Made by a program: the position numbers and the translations under genes
Notes under the pieces: generated by a model
What the model was told of the DNA's origin: nothing
Seen by the model: the letters and a program-made list of their open reading frames with translations, nothing else
Database searches by the model: none
Shown: positions 42,701 to 49,985 of the stretch, piece by piece
Layout of the letters: each line of letters opens with the position of its first letter
Position numbering within the stretch: position 1 is the first letter of the stretch
DNA from: Bolinopsis microptera
Lineage: Eukaryota > Ctenophora > Tentaculata > Lobata > Bolinopsidae
Assembly: GCF_026151205.1 (NCBI RefSeq)
Contig: NC_087073.1
Location: 16,015,837-16,079,836, forward strand
DNA: 64,000 nucleotides
Reading direction: 5' to 3'

Positions 42701-45318
42701 AAGATACACGCGCAGGGTGTAAAGATGCCGAGGGAACATCCCGATTCTAGAGCCGTATTCTTTGATGCTGAGATTTATAGCAAGAAGAAAGTGGTCGATC
42801 TTGTCAACTCGCTTGACGGTAAGTTTCATGTACATCATGATCATCCAAGTTCTTGTTTCTTGAGATCACGTTGAAATAACTGTTCTTTGAACAGCCCCCG
42901 CCCAGTCTCAGAAAGGATCAGCAATTTTAATTTGACTAATCAAATTGCGCAACATTAATTCAATAATCAAATTTAATTTAATAATTGGGCTTATCTGTCA
43001 AGACTGAGTATTTGAGCTGGCTTCGTTTATTTCAACCACTTTCTACAGCTCAATCTAAGTATTGAGGGAGGATCTACCTTACTTACCCGATTTTCCCAGG
43101 TTTTGCAAAGCTGATGAGTATGATGAAACTGTTCGAAGACGTCCAGTTTACTTCAGACTTGCTCAAAGAAATAGCTGAAATCGACGCTGAAAAGGGATTC
43201 CCAGATCTTACTGACTTATTGAAGTTTTACCAGGTTACTTGATTACCATGCCTATAATTCCATGACGACACGATGAGTCATGCTTTGTCTTGAGATAATG
43301 CTCTAAAGTCTAAATAATATATCATTTATCAGTATAATAAGGATATAATACGTTGTAATTGTAGGCTGCCTCGTTGTATTATAAAACCATCATGACGTGT
43401 AAACGTTAAGTGTAATTACCACCACACCTCAACTAAGTTTACAGAGAGCGGGGCAGTGTTATTATGGATTCTCAATTAATGATATTCTGTTTTCAGAACT
43501 GTTTCGACAAAGAAGAAGCTTTAAAGAAGGGTATTATAATTCCCAAGGAGGGGGTCAACGAGGATTTTGATCAGGTTGCATCTGAGATTGAGGCCATTGA
43601 GCAAGAATTTGAGACTTGTCTACGAAAGTACAAATCTCAACTCCAGTGTAACCTAAGCTTCTTCGGGACAGCTAAAAACAGGTAACAGTTAATCTGATGA
43701 AAATTGTGGTATCTTATCGGGACTGTTTATTTTGGACACTATTTTTAAGTTTATGATGTTTTACGTTTTTTGAGAAATTTTTCAACACAATTAACCTAAA
43801 ATAATTAGATTTAGTTTCTGTTGTCGTGGTTAATAGTTATATGGGTGGTAAGTAACAGTGATACTAATGGATACTAAATAAATGACAGCTTCGGTCATGG
43901 CATAAAGAAAGATTTAGAAAACTTAAAATTGTGTAACTGGTCAGTATTTGAACACTTCGAATTTTAATTTCCCCGATCTTCCCTTTTTACAAATCAAGCT
44001 CCAGCCTCCACTGGCTCCAGCCTCCACTGGAAGTGGAGTCCACTGCACAATGAGACAATGCAGCTAAATGTGTGCCAGCACTAAACTGCTCAGACAGATC
44101 GGTATTCGACATAACTCACAATTGATTATGGAACATGCCGACTTTATAGTTTTATAGTTATCTTAGTTATTAAGTTAAGTAATTAAAACTTTAGGGTGGG
44201 GCTGAGCCAGTGTCTCATTCTTGGTGTCTCATTCTTACGTAGTTTCGGTTGCCCGTGGCGCAGTTTTATAATTTATCAGACATATTTCTTACCAGACAAC
44301 GAAAATTAATTGTTTATAAGCATGCAGCAAGATTTATCAGGATAAATTTAGAATTCCTTTATACTAACCAGATTATGGTTAGTCTGCAGAGCTATAAAAT
44401 CAAAGGAGAATTCTGTTTACTTTTGAAGATGAATGAGAAATATGCTATTAGGAATCAGACGACATTTTAGGATTTAGGACACGAAAACGATAAATTGTAT
44501 TTAATAAACGCATTTTCAGGTTCCAGACAGAAGTCCCAGACTCAGCCAGTAAGAGGGTGCCATCATCTTGGGAAGTACAGTCTCAGAGGAAGGGATTCGT
44601 CAGATACTACTTTCCCGAAGCAAAGCAGCTTAAAGTGGACCTGGAAAAAGCTGAGATCAGGTAACTGTTATGTGCGATTTAGCCGTCTATTATAGCATTA
44701 AATGGCAACAAAATCAAGAAGTTTATTCGGTTAATATGCGTTTTAGCGATTATATCAATTAAAACTTAGATTTTCATGAACTGGCCCGGTTGATTACTCG
44801 ATGATCGCAGGAAAGAAGAGGCCCTAAGGGATACAATGAGGGTGCTCTTCCACAAGTTCTCCAAACACTATGACATGTGGAGCAGAGCTGTGAAGTGTAG
44901 CGCACTGCTTGGTAAGATATCATTATTATGTAACGCGATGGAAATACCTGTCCAAACCCAGGATACATAACATGAAGACTTTGTTGTAACTTTGTATGAA
45001 AAGCATTAACATACTCATGAGACACAGCTTAACTGGTTTACCATCATCGCTTATAATTAATATGCGGCGTCAGAGCCTAAGCTCCAAACCGCCGACACTC
45101 CGCCATCTTATGATCCTCTACAATCTACATTCTACAACCCCTCAGACGTGTTACTGTCGCTGGCACTGTACAGCTCCTCTCACGAGACGATAAGACCGGA
45201 GATAGTTGTCTCGGAAGAACCATTTCTTAAGATAGAAGACGGTAGTCACCCCACTCTGATGCCCTCTTTCTCCCCTGGGGAGTTTATCCCTAACGACACA
45301 ACCCTGGGAGGTGACCAG
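18441..45318 (+). CDS. MSH6, DNA mismatch repair protein (19 exons, C-terminus not in window)
   Basis: Exons as read: 18441-18733, 25751-25924, 26308-26557, 26773-26884, 33729-33994, 34253-34315, 34471-34584, 34794-34982, 35149-35257, 38727-38899, 40342-40546, 40660-40895, 41254-41390, 42604-42818, 43100-43233, 43497-43681, 44520-44660, 44811-44911, 45146-45318. All introns are GT..AG and every phase joins, giving 1090 uninterrupted codons. MSH6 pairs with MSH2 as MutSalpha, which recognises base mismatches and small loops in the nucleus. Visible order: PWWP domain, acidic linker, MutS I with mismatch-wedging FYE (439-441; human F432-E434), connector, core/lever, clamp, and the start of domain V ([12 protein letters not shown]). 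The Walker A, Walker B and helix-turn-helix exons are absent from the rest of the window. The PWWP separates it from MSH2-5. Confidence 0.93.
19471..19668. repeat. Perfect-looking 99-bp tandem duplication
   Basis: The 99-bp unit starting AATCAATGCAATGTAGAATC occurs at 19471-19569 and again at 19570-19668 with no difference I can see, followed by the first few bases of a third. It lies in MSH6 intron 1 and the identity suggests a recent duplication or an assembly artefact. Confidence 0.85.
19825..20107 (-). CDS. Possible terminal coding exon, unknown protein
   Basis: Open frame of about 93 codons on the minus strand, preceded by a good acceptor (TTATTTGGTTTTCAG then GGGTGGC). The peptide [14 protein letters not shown] leads into a charged helix ([20 protein letters not shown]), then [14 protein letters not shown] and the stop after SRYQPSKPS. 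The composition is protein-like and it lies antisense in MSH6 intron 1. I do not recognise the family, and no partner exon was identified. Confidence 0.4.
20249..21127. mobile_element. PIF/Harbinger-like MITE, 879 bp, TAA duplication
   Basis: Ends GGGGTCGTTCACATA and TATGTGAACGACCCC form the terminal inverted repeat, flanked by TAA at 20246-20248 and 21128-21130. A 3-bp TWA target with G-rich ends is typical of Harbinger relatives. The interior includes poly-C tracts and several imperfect inverted CCCCTCCCCCTCGG blocks near both ends. The ORF at 20335-20679 is not protein-like. Confidence 0.8.
21949..22137 (-). pseudogene. Third, decayed copy of the intron-1 paralogue exon
   Basis: From the acceptor (CATATCAG then CTTATGAAAG) it reads [12 protein letters not shown], then TAA where the other two copies have CAA (Gln). 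It continues [34 protein letters not shown] to a stop at 21949. It is clearly related to 24190-24374 and 23042-23260. The nonsense codon and the absence of a recognisable first exon nearby suggest a pseudogene. Confidence 0.6.
22360..22885 (+). pseudogene. Fossil LINE reverse transcriptase 3' end
   Basis: Translated pieces in shifting frames recall LINE ORF2: [13 protein letters not shown] (motif SGVPQGSxLGPLLF), [24 protein letters not shown], and at the end [24 protein letters not shown]. Stops and frameshifts are frequent. It is a plus-strand CR1/L2-type remnant that predates the LINEs at 3.7-16.7 kb. Confidence 0.6.
23042..23565 (-). CDS. Intron-1 paralogue 2, small charged protein (partial)
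   Basis: Exon 1 (23565-23442) starts [23 protein letters not shown] and ends FSRE plus one base at a GTAAAC donor. Exon 2 (23260-23042) begins after CATCATCAG and reads [22 protein letters not shown], a [15 protein letters not shown] stretch, and [11 protein letters not shown], again ending in phase 1 at a GTAAAT donor. The end of exon 2 repeats the end of exon 1 with its donor, so an exon was duplicated. A further 3' exon is expected but not identified. The family is unknown: Arg/Lys/Glu-rich and probably coiled-coil or disordered. Confidence 0.5.
24190..24775 (-). CDS. Intron-1 paralogue 1, small two-exon charged protein
   Basis: Exon 1 (24775-24598) encodes [20 protein letters not shown] and on to [10 protein letters not shown]. 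It is joined in phase 1 to exon 2 (24374-24190), [20 protein letters not shown] to a stop after ALSKYLPH, about 121 aa. Donor GTATAT and acceptor CATCATCAG are acceptable. It shares the start (MTA.GY.LT.LEEKKL) and exon-2 block (..FNFQRNQRE..) with the copy at 23042-23565. It is transcribed opposite to MSH6 from inside intron 1. I do not recognise the protein; it is highly charged with no membrane segment. Confidence 0.55.
25751..25924 (+). CDS. MSH6 exon 2, PWWP domain
   Basis: Reads [18 protein letters not shown] and on to [18 protein letters not shown]: the PWWP chromatin-reading fold with its FPWWP core at residues 112-116. In MSH6 this domain binds H3K36me3 and brings MutSalpha to chromatin. 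Two acceptors are possible nine bases apart (25750 and 25759), both in frame; the first has the better pyrimidine tract. The donor GTTAGT at 25925 is the first of five tandem copies. Confidence 0.92.
25909..26116 (+). repeat. 43-bp tandem array duplicating the MSH6 exon 2 splice donor
   Basis: The exon end GGGCTCCTGCCAA followed by GTTAGTTAG is repeated five times, with donor GT at 25925, 25968, 26011, 26054 and 26103 (periods 43, 43, 43, 49). Copies differ by few bases. Only the first donor preserves the frame, because reading past it meets a stop within about 20 bases. Confidence 0.85.
26308..26557 (+). CDS. MSH6 exon 3, end of PWWP and start of linker
   Basis: [20 protein letters not shown] corresponds to the conserved region after the MSH6 PWWP (human ..LLKPYTGSKSKE..). 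[15 protein letters not shown] aligns with human RLELAVCDEP. It then becomes an acidic, disordered linker and ends in phase 0 at SSKR. Confidence 0.88.
26773..26884 (+). CDS. MSH6 exon 4, acidic and basic linker
   Basis: [20 protein letters not shown] then [16 protein letters not shown], matching the human KKRRVISDSES stretch. It carries a likely nuclear localisation signal (PKKRAKK) and ends in phase 1. Confidence 0.85.
27258..27315. repeat. Three copies of a 19-bp unit
   Basis: GTTGTAAAATC with a variable tail recurs three times (TTGTTGTAAAATCAGAG, GTGGTTGTAAAATCCGAT, GTGGTTGTAAAATCACAT). It lies just downstream of the antisense gene at 27407-27814. Confidence 0.6.
27407..27814 (-). CDS. 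Nested single-exon membrane protein, 135 aa, unknown family
   Basis: Starts MKEIEDS with one clear membrane segment (about 9-30, [20 protein letters not shown]), followed by a basic RAMRADSR stop-transfer. A charged helical region ([20 protein letters not shown]) and a C-terminal tail ending VIPITE complete it. This fits a signal-anchor protein with a roughly 105-aa second domain. A TATAAATA box lies 99-106 bp upstream of the ATG on the same strand, with a CACGTG E-box just behind it, supporting a real intronless gene inside MSH6 intron 4, antisense to the host. I do not recognise the family. Confidence 0.65.
   Translation of the reverse strand: MKEIEDSTLLIMAIFILMLGSALLGLFIYYVRAMRADSRLACSRLKFTIDKVRELDIVNERTFKEFEMLINRKLKTVFAQRKAHRTSEQGLQTDTVLEIGKQDVALQADMSRVNTLSPLLVRPALSSDVVIPITE
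27913..27932 (-). promoter_or_regulatory. TATA box and E-box for the nested antisense gene
   Basis: On the minus strand TATAAATA is at 27920-27913, about 100 bp before the ATG at 27814, placing transcription start near 27885. A palindromic CACGTG lies at 27927-27932, upstream of the TATA box. Confidence 0.55.
28004..28573 (+). pseudogene. Retroelement fragment with PD-(D/E)xK nuclease-like domain
   Basis: A 189-aa frame. The core [20 protein letters not shown], then [15 protein letters not shown], KYxGL-like [20 protein letters not shown] and [18 protein letters not shown] matches, from my knowledge of animal genomes, the C-terminal part of many annotated LINE-type reverse transcriptase proteins. 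RPD..(15)..ELT resembles a restriction-endonuclease-like catalytic core. Polymerase and zinc-finger parts are missing upstream, so this is a 5'-truncated copy. About 270 bp after the stop (28574-28848, with GGGGCGCCTGACAGG) looks like its 3' UTR. The exact clade is uncertain. Confidence 0.6.
28849..28960 (+). repeat. Leader plus seven TGACATTAAT units (left copy)
   Basis: GTCAATTAATGTCAGTATTCCA is followed by a short spacer, ACTGACAT and then seven 10-bp units TGACATTAAT (28891-28960, one with CGACATTAAT). The same leader and array recur in direct orientation at 31295-31396, bracketing the reverse transcriptase at 29570-30784. Confidence 0.85.
28961..29569. other. Spacer between repeat array and reverse transcriptase
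   Basis: AT-rich. The ORF at 29073-29282 ([10 protein letters not shown]..) has no recognisable content. It may be the 3' flank or UTR of the minus-strand retroelement. Confidence 0.35.
29570..30784 (-). pseudogene. Penelope-like reverse transcriptase, truncated
   Basis: Open on the minus strand from about 30784 (in-frame stop upstream, no ATG until 30688) to 29570. It reads [19 protein letters not shown], then [47 protein letters not shown], a [12 protein letters not shown] catalytic block and NYLDLNI, and ends with a thumb-like [19 protein letters not shown]. The PKLHK and GxxMG..P..A motif set with YVDD is typical of Penelope-like elements and their relatives. The GIY-YIG endonuclease that usually follows is absent, so the copy is truncated or of an endonuclease-lacking type. 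It sits antisense in MSH6 intron 4. Confidence 0.6.
30785..31294. other. Intron spacer, no gene
   Basis: Contains CCACGCCCA motifs near 30950 and 31100-31120, which often occur in dispersed repeats. No gene or clear element ends seen. Confidence 0.35.
31295..31400 (+). repeat. Leader plus six TGACATTAAT units (right copy)
   Basis: Same leader as 28849-28870, then six TGACATTAAT units (31337-31396), ending ATTGACGTTGCAT. The outermost left ATGCAACGTCAAT (28842-28854) is the inverse of the outermost right ATTGACGTTGCAT, so the whole 28842-31406 block has short inverted ends as well. Confidence 0.85.
31401..33728. other. Rest of MSH6 intron 4, repeat fragments only
   Basis: A lone mariner-type end (ACAGGGTGGCCCAAAAGTGA) is at 32034-32053 with no partner found. 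A perfect hairpin CCCGGCC-TTC-GGCCGGG (32250-32266) opens a likely SINE-like stretch running to ACAGACAGACAG near 32888. TATA runs border both. ORFs at 31392-31922 show no protein-like pattern. Confidence 0.4.
33729..33994 (+). CDS. MSH6 exon 5, linker with TP repeats
   Basis: [17 protein letters not shown] aligns with human ESD..VEFKPDTKEEGSSDE. A run of threonine-proline pairs ([18 protein letters not shown]) follows, a potential proline-directed kinase target, then a Ser/Lys-rich end. Phase 0 at the donor GTTAGA. Confidence 0.85.
34253..34584 (+). CDS. MSH6 exons 6 and 7, entry to MutS core
   Basis: Exon 6 (34253-34315) encodes [16 protein letters not shown], human YHETLEWLK. Exon 7 (34471-34584) encodes [17 protein letters not shown] and [11 protein letters not shown], matching human [22 protein letters not shown]. 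Both start and end in phase 0. Confidence 0.92.
34794..35257 (+). CDS. MSH6 exons 8 and 9, mismatch-binding domain
   Basis: Exon 8 (34794-34982) carries [13 protein letters not shown], in which F439-Y440-E441 is the Phe-x-Glu that wedges into mismatches, followed by [33 protein letters not shown]. Exon 9 (35149-35257) continues [12 protein letters not shown], shorter than human here, then [19 protein letters not shown]. Both match MutS domain I. Confidence 0.95.
35258..36687. other. MSH6 intron 9, first part, no gene
   Basis: AT-rich. Short plus-strand ORFs here lack family features. There is a run of GCGGAC/TTAGCGGACATTGACGGACGTTAG-like direct repetition near 35550-35585. Confidence 0.35.
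36688..37130 (-). CDS. Nested antisense ORF, 146 aa, unknown
   Basis: [20 protein letters not shown], then a proline-rich stretch and a basic region ([17 protein letters not shown]), ending [10 protein letters not shown] strong acceptor (TAGTTTTTCTCTTGCACCAG) sits two bases before the ATG, so this is probably the coding exon of a gene with an upstream non-coding exon. It lies antisense in MSH6 intron 9. No signal peptide or membrane segment is seen and I do not recognise the family. Confidence 0.5.
37131..38726. other. MSH6 intron 9, second part, no gene
   Basis: No element ends or convincing coding stretch seen. A plus-strand ORF at 38389-38631 has no recognisable content. Confidence 0.35.
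38727..38899 (+). CDS. MSH6 exon 10, connector domain
   Basis: [40 protein letters not shown] and [11 protein letters not shown] match human [38 protein letters not shown]. Phase 1 in, phase 0 out. Confidence 0.95.
39114..39707 (-). CDS. Nested cysteine-rich type I membrane protein, about 195 aa
   Basis: The exon begins after acceptor ACTGTTTCAG (exon from 39707) and the likely start is ATG 39701. A signal peptide ([18 protein letters not shown]) is followed by a short ectodomain of about 90 residues with nine cysteines ([40 protein letters not shown]). One membrane helix ([20 protein letters not shown]) follows. The cytoplasmic tail has a CCCCC cluster likely to be palmitoylated and a Tyr/Pro-rich end ([16 protein letters not shown]) that could hold SH2, SH3 or WW ligands. 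The layout recalls Shisa- or CYYR-type proteins, but I cannot assign a family. It lies antisense in MSH6 intron 10. A longer reading from 39857 would run through the acceptor and is less likely. Confidence 0.7.
   Translation of the reverse strand, partial: DVMTITPSFILIFLFHQISADYDCYDTKCWGSGMGQNFSIPCDNSYSYCTLNRSGLPLCWIDDSFHQWRGHGVHCYGHYNCGTDIRGAAICQDHDYTAVAVFIIIACVIMFLMVLMFCCYAKHLRRGPGTGGCCCCCEREEEGTEVQFTEYTELLVRSTDNPDNWRPAVSHRPYSQGPYSQEREPSRQVAYPYYTII
40342..40895 (+). CDS. MSH6 exons 11 and 12, connector to core
   Basis: Exon 11 (40342-40546): [47 protein letters not shown]. Exon 12 (40660-40895): [35 protein letters not shown], matching human ELALSALGGCVFYLKKCL and MVLDAVTLNNLEIF. Phases 0/1 and 1/0 fit. 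Confidence 0.95.
41254..41390 (+). CDS. MSH6 exon 13, core domain
   Basis: [20 protein letters not shown] and [15 protein letters not shown] correspond to human [36 protein letters not shown], the MutS III core. Phase 2 out. Confidence 0.95.
41619..42386. mobile_element. Complete mariner-type MITE, 768 bp, TA duplication
   Basis: Starts CAGGGTGGGCCAAAAGTCAG and ends with the inverted copy; the terminal repeat is about 46 bp with two mismatches, flanked by TA on each side (41617-41618, 42387-42388). No transposase. It sits in MSH6 intron 13 and is the reference copy for fragments at 2540-3057 and 16964-17219. Confidence 0.88.
42604..43233 (+). CDS. MSH6 exons 14 and 15, lever region
   Basis: Exon 14 (42604-42818): [47 protein letters not shown], matching human RLDAIEDL, KKLPDLERLLSKIHNVG, NHPDSRAIMYEE. 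Exon 15 (43100-43233): [33 protein letters not shown] (human EGRFPDLTVELNRW). Confidence 0.95.
43497..43681 (+). CDS. MSH6 exon 16, clamp region
   Basis: [40 protein letters not shown] and FFGTAKNR match human [37 protein letters not shown] and the start of GRNRYQLEIP. This is the MutS IV clamp. Phase 2 out. Confidence 0.94.
44520..44911 (+). CDS. MSH6 exons 17 and 18, lever return helix
   Basis: Exon 17 (44520-44660): [36 protein letters not shown] (human RYQLEIPENF..TKKGCKRYWTKTIEKKL). Exon 18 (44811-44911): [34 protein letters not shown] (human [25 protein letters not shown]). Confidence 0.94.
45146..45318 (+). CDS. MSH6 exon 19, last exon seen, start of ATPase domain
   Basis: [32 protein letters not shown], then [15 protein letters not shown], matching human [31 protein letters not shown]. 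The exon stops in phase 0 at a good donor (GTATGT), just before the Walker A GPNMGGKS expected next. Confidence 0.94.
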
Positions 45319-46662
45319 GTATGTAGTTTTACATTTACCTTGCAATTTTTCAACCTGATATTTAAATTCCATCCTCCCTGAGTGGTATAGTTAATGGTTT
45401 AAAGGTCTATAACATATAAACGACAATTACAAAGCGACATCAAGAGCCTTGTCGCTTTTTACTGACAATCTCGCCAACCGATCAGACAAGCACCCGACTG
45501 TTGCTCAGTAAATATATAATTTCCAACAGTTGAAGTCATAATTAATGCATATTACCACACAAAGCTAAACGATGCAGTAACTTCCTCTGTTTCTAGTTCC
45601 ACTGGCGCTCTATAGTCGCTAGCCGTCCACGCAGACGCTAACAGAACAATTCTAGATCTAATGATTGTCCTGGGATTGGACTGTTGTATCTGGAATGATA
45701 TAAATTACAAGTCTATATTAATGGATTGGCAACATGAACAACTGTAAAGATGTATCGTTACAGCGTATGCCTAGTCGAATAATCAATTTCGAGAAAGTTC
45801 GGGCGATACCTGATATTGAGGATATTACTGCAGAATGTCGAGAAATGAATGGGACCAAATCAATTTCTATGGGAAATAGCGGTATATAAATAGCAAGCAA
45901 ATAAGTCCGAAATTTATACAGTATCCATAGGTTTGGAGCTAGGTAAGTCGTCTTTTTCGTAACCAAATCTCAAATCACGTTTTTCTAGGGCAACAGTTTT
46001 TGGAATAAATCGTTCATAATTTTGATCACCATAAGTCAAATGTTTACGAAAAGTTCTAATTTTGTTGACCAAGAAGGCAGTGCAGTCCGGCCCTAAGTAT
46101 GACCACTGGAGACGTATTTGGCCACATTAGGGTCGACCAAATTGGGGCTCATAAGGTTATTGTGTTACATAGTAACTAAATATTTACGACGTTAAGCTCC
46201 GTCACGCCCTATTTTACATTGCTTACTAAGCATGTGGTCAAGTTGAAACGGAGACCGATGAACAATGTAGATCTTTATCGTCTAGTCAATATTATGGGTT
46301 ATCTGATTATCACCCATATATACCTTACAAGACATCTTACTATATATAAAGCGAGACGATATATATGGTTCCGTGCCATTTTACTGACACCATGGCATCA
46401 ACTTTAACGCGACTTTCCGCAAAAACCGTAAAAGATATACAACTGAAACTTTTTTGACTGGGTCAAATGCTTTAATGGCCTTCAAATCAGCATGAAAAAG
46501 TAAAAAATTGGCCAAGGAATAAGAATTTTAGTGCCCAAAATTTGGACTCCCAAGTGGTGTCAAAAACGCAAATTAAATAGGTAATAATTATTTTAGTCTC
46601 TCGAGTCTTGACACCACTTTAGGGTAGACGGGTTCCTGCTAGTATTTATAACGTACGAAATG

Positions 46663-47160
46663 TGGCGGTTTTCCGAAAATTTCGCCATATTTTCCGAAAA
46701 TTTCGCCATATTTTCGGACCGCCAAAATTTCGCCATATTTTCGGACCGCCAAAATTTCGGTCGTCGTAATAGAATCCGTCGCATTATCTTTTAGCTTATT
46801 TCAATGACTGTGCCTTCACTGCTTTATTTTGTTTCTAAAAAGTAATATCAAGTAAAATAAATAAATAATTCTGGCATCTTGGGACAAATTATCACCACAC
46901 CAATGACGAATTGAATGTCAAGCAATACAGTTTAAATTTGCATTAAAATACATGTATGTGCTAACATGAAAGTCTTACAGTCTTAATACAGACTAAGTTT
47001 GAACATGATTTTACCGATTTTCAGAAATTTCCTTACTGCTTACTGTCACAAAAAATGATGAAAAATACCCTTATTTTCTGTGACGTCCGAAATGTGACGG
47101 TTTTTGTTCAATTTCGCCATATTTTCGGACCGTCAAAATTTCGGTCGTCGCAAATTGGTC
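46663..47160. repeat. Repeated TTTCGCCATATTTTCGG blocks
   Basis: ATTTCGCCATATTTTC recurs three times in tandem at about 46678-46742 and once near 47121, each followed by CGGACCG(C/T)CAAAATTTCG. The two sites (46663-46770 and 47090-47160) share a GTGNCGGTTTT opening, so they look like two copies of one element or its two arms in direct order. Confidence 0.55.
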
Positions 47161-47246
47161 CGCCACAAAAAAGTCTTGTAAGGTATATAATTTCTATAAG
47201 TTATAACTCTGTTCTTGTCCTTAAAGGCTTCGGCCAAATACATGAC

Positions 47247-47426
47247 GACGGGGTATTATTCCTCTGATATTAATTAAACTGTGATTTGTCGGAGCGATGG
47301 TTCCACTTCCAAATAGTTAACCTCTGCTAATAAAGCTCCAAACAGCGATGGTGGACCTATCTTACTTTATCATCTTTGAGGTAGTTTGACTGGGATCATC
47401 TTTGTAAGACATCGTCAAATTGTAAG
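47247..47426 (+). repeat. 180-bp direct repeat, left copy
   Basis: Begins GACGGGGTATTATTCCTCTG and ends near ..CAAATTGTAAG. It matches 48673-48852 base for base except for a few changes. The two copies are 1.43 kb apart in the same orientation. Confidence 0.85.
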
Positions 47427-48672
47427 GGCGTCTTAAAATTAAATCACATTTGAGATGCCGACTGCCTCAGGGAAGATTTGTGCCTCGCAATGTTAAACTT
47501 ATATTTATCTAAATCTTTTCAAACAATACATAATTATACAGAATTGAATGCTTCTAAATAAACCTCTCTCGATAATATAATAACTTGCATACTAAACCTA
47601 AACCTAATAATGAGATGAAAGATGAACTATTGCTTGTATTGACCGAATATGGTATTTTCTATCGTTCTTTCATTCGTCTTAAAATCACATACATATTGCT
47701 TTGGTTTTCACCCTACGCCGAAAAACGACCATTTACGACCGACCATGTGTTCCAAAGTTTTCATGTAACCGATCACCACAATTTAATCGTGGGTTGCTGA
47801 AGCCTTCATATGAAATGTTAGTTTGATAATTTATGTGAAGTCTTTGAGTTAACGTTTTTTGAATTGACTGGCAAACTATCAGATCAAACATTTTGTGCGC
47901 CTTTAATCGCACATTTGTAAACAGAACAATCTCACAATTGTCTTGCGGTCTAAGTGAATAAAATAGATAATTGTAGGAGAGTTGCAAGTCTTGATTAGTC
48001 TACAATCAACTCGTTTAAGTGACGTCACCAAGAAAGTAGGACCGACCACACTTTAAGTTAACTTTTAAGTTTAACAACCACAAAATACATCTAGTAGCTG
48101 TGAATTGACATTACTAATCAATACGTGGAACTGGAAGTTAACATTGGTTATGGAGTCTAGAGAGATCCAGATAGGTGCAAAGTAACTAATGAACAAAATG
48201 AAGTAACAAAATGAGTAACAAAAATGAACAGATTTATATAGCGCAAACACATGTCTTCTTTGGTGGCCTACTCCCAAATCACCTCCACCAAAAGAACAGT
48301 TCTTTCTTCCATTACCACTGGTAATACCAGGACTAAGTTAATGTACATATTATCAAGAGACAAATTATCTGAGATAAATTATCTGATAATATAATTTGAT
48401 GAGGCCTGGACGAAATGTAAAAATAGTTGTAAACCATCCATGCCAGTAAAATAATATAAGTTGCACGTTGTGCCACTACCATAATTGTAAAATAAATCAG
48501 TTACCTGCTAACTAAATATTTACGAGGATTACTATTAGCTCTTGCATCACAATACCACACAGTACGTGAATATAACTATAAGGCCCCAATGGGTATATGA
48601 CAATGAGGCGCTTGACAGGTCTTTTTGGGAGGTTACAGATACTGGGGACAGGGGATCACGTAAACCACGTCT

Positions 48673-48852
48673 GACGGGGTATTATTCCTCTGATATTAAT
48701 TAAACTGTGATTTGTCGGAGCGATGGTTCCACTTCCAGATAGTTAACCTCTGCTAATAAAGCTCCAAACAGCGATGGGGGACCTATCTTACTTTATCATC
48801 TTTGAGGTAGTTTGACTGGGATCATCTTTGTAAGACATCATCAAATTGTAAG
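48673..48852 (+). repeat. 180-bp direct repeat, right copy
   Basis: Second copy of 47247-47426. The intervening sequence has no recognisable gag, pol or transposase, so an LTR origin is not supported; a duplicated MITE or segmental copy is as likely. Confidence 0.85.
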
Positions 48853-49789
48853 ACATCATCAAATCATATTTGAGATGCCTATATATCTTGTATTTCATTT
48901 ATAGATCCAGGAAGATATTTGTGATTTTGAGTTCCTAGTTTGTTAGAAAGAGTTTTCGCAGTAGCTTAAAAGTATCTTTGAGCACAGCACTGAAAACAAA
49001 CATCAAACACTAAAGATAACATCATCTACACGTGGGAAAACAATAGTGAACTCGTAGGACATGAGTATTGAGTATTTAAGGCGGTGTTTAGAAGGAAAAT
49101 CACATGACTTGTATTCATCCAATAATTGTTTAGTTCAGACTACCACCATTAACTTCAGTCAGAGGAAAAATTCAAATTCTATATTATATAATAATACCTT
49201 ATGGCCAATAAATTTGGTTACAAAAATGTTGGTTACCATAATTTTAGACACAAATTTCGCAAATTTTTAGTCCAAAACAATTTTAGTCACATCTTTTCAA
49301 CTGTTCGAGACCATTTTCCAGTCCATTTATTTGATTTTTTCCATTATTTAGCTATGTATTTTTTTTCCGATTTCGCACACAAAGTCATACTCTAAAGTTT
49401 AAAACGTCAGGCATGTTGATTAAATGATTTGTTGCAATAAAGAATTTTTCAAAAATAAACCAGTAGGAACGGTGATGTCATTATATTAATTATAAACAAC
49501 GTAAGCTCAATAATATTCATGTCATAGATGCTCTACTTGAATATTGGTCTGCTTTTAAATTAGTCGCCGAAAAATTTAGTCTCAATAAATCTGGTTTACA
49601 ACAATTTTAGTCGAAATTTTGACTCAATTTATGGTAGACTAAATTTTTCGTAACTATATTGCTATTTTTTGAAGATCGCACAAATATTTAAAATCATAAA
49701 ATGATAACTGCGAAAACATCGTAAATTTCACGATTCAGTCTGTTTGCGTAAAGAATGCTTCAACTATTTTTGAATAATGATTTCCTTAA

Positions 49790-49985
49790 ACTTTCCCCAC
49801 CCGAATAATTTCCTTTCGAAGTTCCTCCTGCTCCTCATTTCAGACGAACAGATGCTGTATTTATGTTTTGTCGACCAATAATTTGGAATGAACTACCTTA
49901 CTCAGTGAGATTATCATCGGTAGAATGTTTCAAAATGCCCTAAAGACATTTTATTTCCGCCTAGCTTTTGATAATATTCCTAATA
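49790..49985 (+). pseudogene. Fossil LINE ORF2 C-terminus
   Basis: Reads RRTDAVFMFCRPIIWNELPY, SVRLSSVECF, then after a one-base loss LKTFYFRLAFDNIPNI. The ..IIWNELP..VR....FK..LK pattern is the usual C-terminal tail of CR1/L2-type ORF2. It is a short plus-strand remnant. Confidence 0.55.

Noticed and set aside
47247-48852. LTR retrotransposon bounded by the 180-bp direct repeats
   Set aside because: No TG..CA ends, primer binding site, gag or pol in between.
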